Assembly (NCBI GenBank): GCA_028289445.1 | Contig: JANQPO010000004.1 | Coordinates: 62,001-126,000, forward strand | Direction of reading: 5' to 3' | DNA length: 64,000 nucleotides | DNA from: Tepidamorphaceae bacterium | GTDB taxonomy: Bacteria; Pseudomonadota; Alphaproteobacteria; Rhizobiales; JAKSCL01 | Shown: positions 43,243 through 51,294 of the stretch, in pieces | How the letters are laid out: each line of letters begins with the position of its first letter | How positions within the stretch are numbered: the first letter of the stretch is position 1 | Position numbers and translations under genes: made by a program | Notes under the pieces: model-generated | Database searches by the model: none | The model's input: the letters and a program-made list of their open reading frames with translations, nothing else | What the model was told of the DNA's origin: nothing

Positions 43243-43482
43243 ATGACGAAGGTGACAAATATCGTGCTGGCAACCGCAGCTGCGACGGGCCTCTCATTCG
43301 GCCCGGTGCTGGCTTGCCCGTATATGAAATCAGCCGAAGAGAAAAAGCCGATGATCACGGCGAAGGCCGACGTGCAGATGTCGACCACCGATTCGGTTGT
43401 TCTCAAGCCTGCTGTCGAAACGCCAGCCGAAGCGGTACCGACCACCGAGAAACCGGCTAACCCTCCGGTCTCGGTCGAATAA
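43243..43482 (+). CDS. Small secreted protein of unknown function
   Basis: A 79-aa protein with a strong site (GAGGAGG) and signal peptide (IVLATAAATGLSFGPVLA) followed by CPYM; the mature part is short, rich in Pro, Glu, Lys and Thr, and without fold-like hydrophobic blocks. If the Cys is lipid-modified it could be a lipoprotein, though LACP lacks the usual Gly/Ala-Cys-Ser/Gly surroundings. No family recognised. A terminator follows. Confidence 0.7.
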   Translation: MTKVTNIVLATAAATGLSFGPVLACPYMKSAEEKKPMITAKADVQMSTTDSVVLKPAVETPAEAVPTTEKPANPPVSVE

Positions 43483-43502
43483 GATTTGATCGTCTGACCT
43501 CG

Positions 43503-43530
43503 AAAAGCCCGGCGAGCCGGGCTTTTCTTG
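43503..43530 (+). terminator. Rho-independent terminator
   Basis: Stem AAAAGCCCGGC/GCCGGGCTTTT with loop GA followed by CTTGTTTTGG, 21 bases after the small secreted gene. The A/T ends allow action on both strands. Confidence 0.85.
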
Positions 43531-43662
43531 TTTTGGAACCGGCTCTCGCGTCGGATCGTCCGCGCTGGCGCGCAGTACCGATGTGAATACCGTCATGTGT
43601 CGTTCACACACCGTTTCTTACGATGTGAGATAGTATGCATTGAGTGATTCGCGGTCGAGACA

Positions 43663-44103
43663 ATGGCGAAATCGAAACCTGAGCAGCGTGCCGATCAAGT
43701 CGCAGCCGTGCCGATCCACATCGGACCGGACGGTGAGATTGAAGTTTTGGTCGTAACGTCGCGTGACACCGGACGTTGGATTGTTCCCAAGGGCTGGCCG
43801 ATCAAGGACAAAAAGCCCTGGGAAGCCGCCGCCCAGGAGGCATTCGAGGAAGCCGGGGTGTCCGGCACGATGTCGAAGACACCGCTCGGCACCTACAAGT
43901 ACGACAAATGGGTGTCGAAGAATGAATCGATCCCCTGCCTGGTGACCGTCTATGCCATGACGGTCGATAAGAAGCACAAGTCCTGGCCAGAGGATGACGA
44001 ACGGCGCCGACGCTGGCTATCGCCCGAACGCGCGGCGAAACGGGTGATTGAACCGGAACTCAAGACGATCCTGCAGGGATTGGAAAAGAAACTGGCGGCT
44101 TGA
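43663..44103 (+). CDS. NUDIX hydrolase (diphosphoinositol polyphosphate-like)
   Basis: A 146-aa protein: ADQVAAVPIHIGPDGEIEVL, SRDTGRWIVPKGWPIKDKKP, WEAAAQEAFEEAGVSG, GTYKYDKWVSKNESIPC. The Nudix box has QEAFEEAG where RExxEExG is usual, as in the alphaproteobacterial group with PKGWPxK. The YKYDKW segment resembles DIPP-type enzymes, but the real substrate is unknown. Confidence 0.88.
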   Translation: MAKSKPEQRADQVAAVPIHIGPDGEIEVLVVTSRDTGRWIVPKGWPIKDKKPWEAAAQEAFEEAGVSGTMSKTPLGTYKYDKWVSKNESIPCLVTVYAMTVDKKHKSWPEDDERRRRWLSPERAAKRVIEPELKTILQGLEKKLAA

Positions 44104-44165
44104 CGCGGTTTCGTCAAATACGGCTCATGCCCACCCGGGTCTGACTCGCGAGATCGTTCTTCACC

Positions 44166-46328
44166 TTAAAACGGGATGCCGAAACCAACCCGGCCGGACG
44201 CGCCGCGAAATTCCTCGGCATCGAACGCCGTGCTTAACCCGAACGACATACCGACTCCATTGTTCGCGCGGGCTTCTAAGCCAAGGCTAACTTCGGCAAA
44301 ATGCGTGTCGGCATCCGAACTCGCGCTCCCAGTGCTGCTGACCGTGTTCGGGAGATTGAGGATTGCCAGCTGTCCGCCAACCGACGCCAGGAGAAAAAAC
44401 GGACGAATTGACTGCGTGACGTTGACGGCGGAATCGCTGTGGTCCTCACGCCAGACATAGGCGGCGCCGATGTAGGGAATAATAGCGCCCCACGTATTGG
44501 TGAAGCGCCGGCTTCCCCGCAGCCCGACTTCAACCTGCGACTGTTCGATGTCTTGATCGGCAATCGGTGTGCGCATCCCTGCATTCGTGATGCTGACGTC
44601 CCTAAGTTCCCCGGTCGTGTATCGCGCATTGATGTGCGGTGTCAGATCGACATAGCGCGTCTCGAACAGGGCTGAAACGCCGGCGTCGAACGAGTGCGTG
44701 AATCCATCGGCCGAAAACTCCCAGGGCCCAGGAGTTCGGTCCGCAGAAATCGAATGATGCGCGGCGCTGTAGGCCGCCGACGCCGTCACATTGCGGACTT
44801 GGCCGATCACGTAGACCGTGCCGAAATACTTATCCATTTCGTCATCATCAGCGCTCGTGCCGACACCACCGGCCAGACCGCCGAGGATATGTGGCGTCAA
44901 GAGCGCCTCAATGCCCAAGTGCCCGATCAGCTGATCGGTTTCCGGGTTGACGCCCGCTGGGCCATCCTCAGAAATCGCCTGGTAGCGGCCTTCGAAATAG
45001 ACCTCAAACCTCTTGCAGCGGGTCTCTTCGGTCGGCGCGCCATTGCCGTTCACCGCGCCGAAAACCGGACAGCCGTTATCGAGCAATGACAAACCGTTAG
45101 CGGCTCGATACCGACGACTGACGACGTTGCCGACATGGTCGTCGGCCGTGTGCTTGAACTCGGTGATCGATTCGGCCGCAAACTGCGCCAGGAAATTGGA
45201 AACGCCGATAAGTTGGTTGATGGCCGCCAGATCGACAATCGACCAGTTCCCGGCGACTAAAAGTCCGCTTGCCGAAAGGCCCAGGAAAACACCTTGTTGC
45301 ACCAAGAACGCCTGATTGGCCGGCGTGAATATCGGTGCAAATTGGGAGATATCGCCAAACTGGCTTGCACCACCAAAGGGGTTGTCCCCGCCATTGAGCA
45401 CGCCCGCGACTTCGAAATTCCCGTCGCCATCGCTATCGACGAGAATGGCCGATCCGCTGTCGCCAGGCGCGGTTCCCGCTTCCAGAGCTGGATTGGCGTT
45501 GACTCCGTTGAAGCTCGACACCCCCGGATTGAGGTTGTCGTCGAAGTCGACGAGAACAACGATGCCAGATGCGGGCGAAACTGTCGGCGGAACGATGTTG
45601 CCGGGAACGCCGACGAAATCGATGATATTGGTGCCGCCTTTGAGAATTCCGTCGACCTCGTTGGCCAATGGAACCGGGTCCAGAAGCACCACGGTGCCGT
45701 CGCCCTGCAAACCGTGTCCGGCAACGACCGCCTGCATATTCAGGGGATTGTTTACATAGACCGGCGACACAACCGGTACTGCACCGCCGTTCACAGCGAT
45801 GATGTCGTTCAAATTGAACGTGACGACCGCAAGATCGTAGGTCGCCGAACCGTTGCTTGTCGACCATTGCGGATGAACTGCTATCTGCGCGGCGGTCGCG
45901 TTGACCTGAAATGTGGCGTTTTGACCGTCTTGACCGACAAACAGCGCGGAGCCCGGCGCAGCTCCGAAGAAAACAGTCAAGTTTGCAATATCCAAAACGC
46001 CGTCCGAATTGCCATCGACATTGTGTGCGGCGGTTAAGAACTTGAACTGACCCGGAGTCGAAGAGGGCACGAAAGTTCCGGTTCCCGTGCCGGCCGCACC
46101 CAGACTCACGAACCCGACCGTGTTACCGAACGGCGCACCAAACGTCACATGCGCAGGGCCGATCGCACCTCCGCCCGCCGATTGCGTGCCGGAAACTGCG
46201 AACGCCGTCTTGGTTGTGATGAGGTTGGTACACGCCGCAGCCGTAAGCGCTGCGAACAGGAACAAGTTCTTTGCGACAGATTTTGGTGCCAGCACGCTAA
46301 TCCCCGGTAGCAAGTAATGCCCACCCAC
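44166..46328 (-). CDS. Autotransporter-type S1 serine protease
   Basis: A 720-aa protein. After a signal peptide (LFLFAALTAAACTNLITTKT AFA) comes a chymotrypsin-like domain with a readable triad: His102 in FLTAAHNVDG, Asp165 in SATYDLAVVTFN and Ser291 in GTAPGDSGSAIL. Aspartate-rich DFDDNLNPG and DSDGDGNFEVAG segments may bind calcium. Residues about 430-720 form an outer-membrane beta barrel (CKRFEVYFEGRYQAISEDGP, YIGAAYVWREDHSDSAVNVT) ending in GFGIPF with terminal Phe. It is probably a surface-bound or secreted protease. Cleavage target unknown. Faces away from the neighbouring hydrolase gene. Confidence 0.85.
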   Translation of the reverse strand: MGGHYLLPGISVLAPKSVAKNLFLFAALTAAACTNLITTKTAFAVSGTQSAGGGAIGPAHVTFGAPFGNTVGFVSLGAAGTGTGTFVPSSTPGQFKFLTAAHNVDGNSDGVLDIANLTVFFGAAPGSALFVGQDGQNATFQVNATAAQIAVHPQWSTSNGSATYDLAVVTFNLNDIIAVNGGAVPVVSPVYVNNPLNMQAVVAGHGLQGDGTVVLLDPVPLANEVDGILKGGTNIIDFVGVPGNIVPPTVSPASGIVVLVDFDDNLNPGVSSFNGVNANPALEAGTAPGDSGSAILVDSDGDGNFEVAGVLNGGDNPFGGASQFGDISQFAPIFTPANQAFLVQQGVFLGLSASGLLVAGNWSIVDLAAINQLIGVSNFLAQFAAESITEFKHTADDHVGNVVSRRYRAANGLSLLDNGCPVFGAVNGNGAPTEETRCKRFEVYFEGRYQAISEDGPAGVNPETDQLIGHLGIEALLTPHILGGLAGGVGTSADDDEMDKYFGTVYVIGQVRNVTASAAYSAAHHSISADRTPGPWEFSADGFTHSFDAGVSALFETRYVDLTPHINARYTTGELRDVSITNAGMRTPIADQDIEQSQVEVGLRGSRRFTNTWGAIIPYIGAAYVWREDHSDSAVNVTQSIRPFFLLASVGGQLAILNLPNTVSSTGSASSDADTHFAEVSLGLEARANNGVGMSFGLSTAFDAEEFRGASGRVGFGIPF

Positions 46329-46628
46329 GAACTGAGCACCCTATCGTAACGGAACCTGATTCAAAACTACATATTTCGGGGTTGGTCAGAACGCCTGGAA
46401 TTTCCCAAGCTTACCGGCCGAAAATTCCATTAAGGAACACAAAAGCGGGTCAGTCCCAAGCCCACTTTGGATGCTATGCGATGTGCTTCACACCCTTCCC
46501 TGACAGTCTGTGTTACGCTCGGTGAAGATGCTTGGGTAAGGCACGAAGCATCCCGCTGAAAGTTGGTCGAACGGCACGTCGGAGATCGGATGTGCCGATA
46601 CCTTTGATCGATCCGGGGAGAGGTCGCC
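46329..46628. other. Divergent intergenic region
   Basis: 300 bases between two oppositely oriented genes. It should hold both promoters, but no convincing -35/-10 pair, palindrome or small gene was seen. A ribosome-binding site (GGGGAGAGG) precedes the right-hand gene. Confidence 0.45.
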
Positions 46629-48452
46629 ATGGCAAGACGCGTATCGGCAGCGACGGGACACGTCTCCGTCATCTATTTCCATGGCATGGGGAGCCAGCGA
46701 CGCTATGAGGAAACCAGCCGGCTGATCGATGCCATCGATACGTGGCTCGGACGATCCAGAAACAAGCGGGACGACGATCGCGGTCGCCTCGTGGCCATTA
46801 GGCCGAGAAGCGAGCAAAGGCGCGAAGCGGATGGCGAAGAGATCAAGCTCAAACCCGGAGAAACCGTCACTTACATCGATACGGGGTATCTGACGCCCGA
46901 GGGCGGCAAGGCGCGGCCGCGCAGCAAAGTTCGCTTCTATGAAGTCTATTGGGCGCCCATCATGGCCGGCTCAAGCTCAGCCAGACATGTCGCCTGGTGG
47001 ATTGTCAGGCAAGTCACGCGACCCTTCAAAACCCTGTTCACACCCTGGCGCGAGCGCCAAAGGCTTCGCCGTGCGGCGCTCGCCGATCTCTTTGAACGCA
47101 CTGACAAATGGCCGACCGGCGCAACCGAAGCCGACTTCGAGAGCCTGCTTAGGATCTACAAAGAATTTCAAAACCTAAGACGCGTCCGGACCTATCCGAC
47201 AGGAAAATACGCCGAATTTCTGTTGTTTTTGGCAGAGGAGGCAAAAAGCCAAGGCCTCGACATCGACCGGTTGAAGGCGCTGAGCGATCGGTGGTTCCAG
47301 TGGTACAGAAATGTCGAAATCCGCAACGCTTTCATTCTCTTGACAATCTTGCTGGCACTTATTCTTGCCAGCGGTGCGCTGATTTGGTTCGTGCTGCAAC
47401 TCCTCAATGTCGCAAGCGGCCCCTCCTTCTTTGGCGTCAGCGAACTGTTTGGCGGCGCATTCAAGGACTTCTTCGACCCCACTTGGTCGAACGCCGCCGG
47501 ACTGGCGATCTCGGCACTCCTCACACTCGGCCTTGGCAGATTTCTCACGGAGTATATGGGCGACGTGGAGGCTTGGGCGACATACGAGGAAACGAACGAG
47601 AAGAACCAGCGCCGCCGGCGCGTTATCGAGATGGGCGTCGACCTCATCGATCACGTCCTCGCGGACCCGGACTGCAAGCGAGTCGTTATGGTCAGCCACA
47701 GCCTTGGCACGACGGTCGCCCACGACACCGTCCTCGCCGTCGTCCGCAAGAACAAGGCGACGAACCGAAGAGACCCGATCACCGGCCCGATCGATCTGAC
47801 CAAATGCCGACATTTCGTGACGATCGCCAGCCCGATCGACAAGATCAATTATTTCTTCGAGAGCTTTCGCAGTCGGTTTCACCGCTACACGCGGGTCGTG
47901 GAAACGTTGCGTGGAGACATCGGAACGCCGCCCTTCTCGCGCAACAAGAAGCGCTATGTGCACTGGGTGAACTATTTCGATGAAGCCGATCTGATCGCCG
48001 GCGGTCTCCACTCACCAGTCAGCCGGCGAAGCCTTTCGCACCGTGTCGACAACGTTCATATCGCCAACCTCGCCTTCCCCGATCCTGGAAAGTCGCACTC
48101 GGCTTACTTCGAAAACCGACGGGTGATCTCCGATCTCTTTGAGATGATCTACGAAAACAAGCACAGCTACGAGGACTTGGCGCTGCTTCCCGAAGATGGC
48201 GGCTACGACTACGCAAGCGCCACGGTTGCGCCTGGCGACAAACGCGGCGGCGCTTTGTTCTATCACCTGATCGCGATGGCGATACCGTGGATGGGCGTTC
48301 TTACGCTTATCGTCCACGCCCTGTCGCGGATGACAGGCACCGCCCTGCTGGCCGACTTAACCAAGGTGCTTGCTCTTGTCGCTCTCGGTCTGCTCGGCGT
48401 GCTCTTGGGCTCGTGGCTCTTCAGCAATAAGGACAATCGACTACCGTTGTAA
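46629..48452 (+). CDS. Membrane-embedded alpha/beta hydrolase-like protein
   Basis: A 607-aa protein. It begins with a hydrolase-type strand and turn (SVIYFHGMGSQRRYEETSRL). Two membrane helices lie at about 235-265 (FILLTILLALILASGALIWF) and 285-320, then the nucleophile elbow VVMVSHSLGTTVAHD with Ser358, TIASPIDKINYFFESFRSRF, a possible catalytic Asp/His region (VNYFDEADLIAGG, NVHIANLAF), and two more C-terminal helices. So the hydrolase fold is split by membrane segments and also anchored at its end. A lipase/esterase role is a guess. Confidence 0.75.
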   Translation: MARRVSAATGHVSVIYFHGMGSQRRYEETSRLIDAIDTWLGRSRNKRDDDRGRLVAIRPRSEQRREADGEEIKLKPGETVTYIDTGYLTPEGGKARPRSKVRFYEVYWAPIMAGSSSARHVAWWIVRQVTRPFKTLFTPWRERQRLRRAALADLFERTDKWPTGATEADFESLLRIYKEFQNLRRVRTYPTGKYAEFLLFLAEEAKSQGLDIDRLKALSDRWFQWYRNVEIRNAFILLTILLALILASGALIWFVLQLLNVASGPSFFGVSELFGGAFKDFFDPTWSNAAGLAISALLTLGLGRFLTEYMGDVEAWATYEETNEKNQRRRRVIEMGVDLIDHVLADPDCKRVVMVSHSLGTTVAHDTVLAVVRKNKATNRRDPITGPIDLTKCRHFVTIASPIDKINYFFESFRSRFHRYTRVVETLRGDIGTPPFSRNKKRYVHWVNYFDEADLIAGGLHSPVSRRSLSHRVDNVHIANLAFPDPGKSHSAYFENRRVISDLFEMIYENKHSYEDLALLPEDGGYDYASATVAPGDKRGGALFYHLIAMAIPWMGVLTLIVHALSRMTGTALLADLTKVLALVALGLLGVLLGSWLFSNKDNRLPL

Positions 48453-48455
48453 CGG

Positions 48456-50447
48456 CTACACCAATTCGGCATTGGTCATGATCTCAACCAAAGCCGGACC
48501 GTCATGGGCAAGTGCCTCCTTGAGCACTGACTCCAGGTCCGCGACGTCGGTGACCCGCACGCCATGCCCACCGCACAGACGGGCAAAGGCCGCAAAGGCC
48601 GGGTTATGCAGATCGGTTTCCCAGACCGGCCAGTCGCCAGCGCGTTGCTCCTTGGAAATCTTGCCGAGCTGACCGTTGTTGAGAAGGATGTGCGTGATGT
48701 TCATCCGGTACTTGACCGCTGTCGTGAACTCCATCGCGTACTGACCGAAGCCGCCGTCGCCGGATATCGACACGACTTTGCGGCCCTTGTGGTCCGGCTG
48801 GTCCTGGGTCGCCGCCCAGGCGCCGATCGCCGCCGGTAGCGCGAAGCCGATTGACCCCAAATAGCCGGACATCAGCACCGACTGACGCTCCGGCTCGAAA
48901 TAGCGACCGAACGAATAGGTGTTGTTGCCGACATCGACGGCAATTACCGCATCGGCCGGCAGCACCTTATTGAGCGCCGCAAAGACCGTCGCCGACGACA
49001 GACCTTCATCGGCTGCGTCCGACAGTCGGCTCTCCTTTTCCGCCCGCCAGATCGCCCAACGCTCGGCCAGTTCAGCGCGCTGATCCATCGCCGCAATCGC
49101 GGTCGGCAGCGCTGCATCGATCGCTGCCACGGCACGACCGATTTCACCCCAGACAGGATGATCGACCGCGTGGAATTTGCCGAGATGCATCGGGTCGAAA
49201 TCGACTTGGATGATCGGCTTGGACGGCTCGATGCCGGTGTGATTGGAGAATGATGTGCCAAGCGCGATGATCAGATCGCACTCGTTCATGAACCACGAGG
49301 CAATCGGCGTACCGGACCGCCCCAGGACGCCCGCCGCATTCGGGTGACTGTCGGCGATCAATCCCTTGGCTTTGAACGTTGTCAGCACCGGGCAATGAAG
49401 CCGCTCCGCCAGCGCCGTGATTGCCGCCATGTTCTCCCGCGCGCCGAAGCCGACGATGATGATCGGCCGCTTCGCCTTGCCGATCATGTCTGCCGCCCGC
49501 GCAATGGCGTCGTCTGAAGGCGCGATCAGGCTGTCGCCGAGACGGCCGGCTGGCCCGGCAGCTTGTTCGGCCTCCGCCGGGATCGTTTGAACATCGTCCG
49601 GGAAGATCAGATGCGCCACATCGCGCTCGACGATCGCCGTCTTGCAGGCAAGCGACATCAACTCGGCATGGCGCGAGGTGTGAAGCACGGTCTGCGAGAA
49701 ACGCGAGACGGCCTCGAACGCCGACGACAGATCGATTTCCTGAAACGCGCCCGGTCCGAAAACCTGAACATTCACCTGGCCGGTTAGAGCCAGAACAGGC
49801 GCCCGATCCACCTTGGCGTCCCACAATCCCGTCATCAAATTGGTCGCACCTGGACCGGCAATGGTCAAACAGGCGGCAGGCTTGCCCGTCAGCTTCGCGT
49901 AGCCCGAGCAGGCGAACGCGGCGGCGCCCTCGTGGCGGATACCATAATAGTTGAGATTGCCGCCGGTCGCTTGACGGCGGAGCGCATCGGCAAGTCCGAG
50001 ATTGGAGTGCCCGACCATGCCAAAGACGCTGGTGACACCCCAGTTCACCATGGTCTCGGCCATCACATCCGTCACCGTGCGTGTGTGCGGTGGTTCCGGT
50101 TCGAGGCCGATATAGATCCCGTCATCGCGCACATCGACGTCGAACATCTCTTGGCCGGTGTCCTCGTGGCCGCCGGGCGGCTTACCGGTGAGCGGATCGA
50201 AGTCCCAGCCATGCCACGGGCAGCGCAGCCAGCATTGACCCTCGACACCCTCTTCGATCGACCCCTCGCCGAGCGGGCCGCCCTGGTGCGGACAGCGATT
50301 TTCCATCGCCGCGTACTGGTCCTGGAAATGAACGAGAGCGAGTGTCTTGGTTCCGGCGGTGACCGTCTTGACGCGCCCGTCCGGCAGTGCGTCGCGCTCG
50401 GCCACTTTGTGCCAAATACGTTCGCCGCTCCCGGTCCGATCGGTCAT
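48456..50447 (-). CDS. Rieske domain fused to ThDP-dependent enzyme
   Basis: A 663-aa protein. Residues 1-115 form a Rieske [2Fe-2S] domain with Cys52/His54 (NRCPHQGG) and Cys76/His79 (LRCPWHGW). The rest is a full acetolactate-synthase/pyruvate-oxidase-type enzyme: MAETMVNWGVTSVFGMVGHS, the catalytic Glu in IRHEGAAAFACSGYAKLTGK, a central domain (GKAKRPIIIVGFGARENMAA), and the ThDP/Mg site VSISGDGGFGQYAMEF to LLNNGQLG. A Rieske cluster on such an enzyme suggests electron transfer from a decarboxylation step, perhaps an oxidase or an oxidative decarboxylase. Substrate not deducible. Confidence 0.88.
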   Translation of the reverse strand: MTDRTGSGERIWHKVAERDALPDGRVKTVTAGTKTLALVHFQDQYAAMENRCPHQGGPLGEGSIEEGVEGQCWLRCPWHGWDFDPLTGKPPGGHEDTGQEMFDVDVRDDGIYIGLEPEPPHTRTVTDVMAETMVNWGVTSVFGMVGHSNLGLADALRRQATGGNLNYYGIRHEGAAAFACSGYAKLTGKPAACLTIAGPGATNLMTGLWDAKVDRAPVLALTGQVNVQVFGPGAFQEIDLSSAFEAVSRFSQTVLHTSRHAELMSLACKTAIVERDVAHLIFPDDVQTIPAEAEQAAGPAGRLGDSLIAPSDDAIARAADMIGKAKRPIIIVGFGARENMAAITALAERLHCPVLTTFKAKGLIADSHPNAAGVLGRSGTPIASWFMNECDLIIALGTSFSNHTGIEPSKPIIQVDFDPMHLGKFHAVDHPVWGEIGRAVAAIDAALPTAIAAMDQRAELAERWAIWRAEKESRLSDAADEGLSSATVFAALNKVLPADAVIAVDVGNNTYSFGRYFEPERQSVLMSGYLGSIGFALPAAIGAWAATQDQPDHKGRKVVSISGDGGFGQYAMEFTTAVKYRMNITHILLNNGQLGKISKEQRAGDWPVWETDLHNPAFAAFARLCGGHGVRVTDVADLESVLKEALAHDGPALVEIMTNAELV

Positions 50448-50634
50448 ATCGCTCTCCTCATTCGCGCGTTCAGCCTATCGAACACGCCGAGCCGCTAAAT
50501 GTTATGGCCACGACGCTCAATTGATCGTGATCCGTCCCGCTGACGTCACGGCCTATTGCGCGCGCCTGCCGTCGCCCAATAGAATGACCGTCCCTAATGC
50601 TCCACACATAGCAATGCGTTTTGAGGAGGCGACA

Positions 50635-51294
50635 ATGGCTTTGCGCATCAATGACGAGGCGCCGGATTTCACCGCCGAGACGACGGCCGGTCAGATCGAT
50701 TTTCACGACTGGATCGGCGACGGTTGGGCGGTGTTGTTCTCACATCCAAAAGACTTCACGCCGGTTTGCACCACCGAACTCGGCTATATGGCCGGCCTCG
50801 CGCCGGAGTTCGCGAAACGCAACACCAAGATCATCGGAATCTCGGTCGACCCAGTCGAAAACCACCAGAAGTGGAAACAGGACATCTCGGACGTTACCGG
50901 CCATCAGGTCGATTATCCGCTGATCGGCGACCCGGAACTCAAGGTCGCCAAGCTCTACGACATGTTGCCGGCCGATGCCGGCGATACGTCCGAGGGTCGC
51001 ACCCCGGCCGACAATGCCACGGTGCGTTCGGTCTTCGTGATCGGTCCCGACAAGAAGGTGAAGCTATCCCTCACCTATCCCATGACCACGGGCCGTAACT
51101 TCGATGAAATCCTGCGGGTCATCGATTCCATGCAGCTGACTGCCAACCATCAGGTGGCAACGCCGGCGCAGTGGCAAATGGGTGACAAGGTCATCATCAC
51201 GCCGGCGGTGCCGGACGATGAGGCGCGCGAGCGTTTCGGTGATTTCGACCAGCCGAAACCCTATCTGCGTTACACGGATCAGCCGGGCACCTAA
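50635..51294 (+). CDS. 1-Cys peroxiredoxin (Prx6-like)
   Basis: A 219-aa protein from ATG 50635 with site GAGGAGG. Peroxidatic Cys45 lies in HPKDFTPVCTTELGYMAGL; GISVDPVENHQKW and the long C-terminal dimer domain (GDKVIITPAVPDDEARERFG) mark the Prx6 group. No resolving Cys is seen. It reduces peroxides in the cytosol. It ends overlapping the convergent exonuclease-CBS gene by four bases. Confidence 0.95.
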   Translation: MALRINDEAPDFTAETTAGQIDFHDWIGDGWAVLFSHPKDFTPVCTTELGYMAGLAPEFAKRNTKIIGISVDPVENHQKWKQDISDVTGHQVDYPLIGDPELKVAKLYDMLPADAGDTSEGRTPADNATVRSVFVIGPDKKVKLSLTYPMTTGRNFDEILRVIDSMQLTANHQVATPAQWQMGDKVIITPAVPDDEARERFGDFDQPKPYLRYTDQPGT

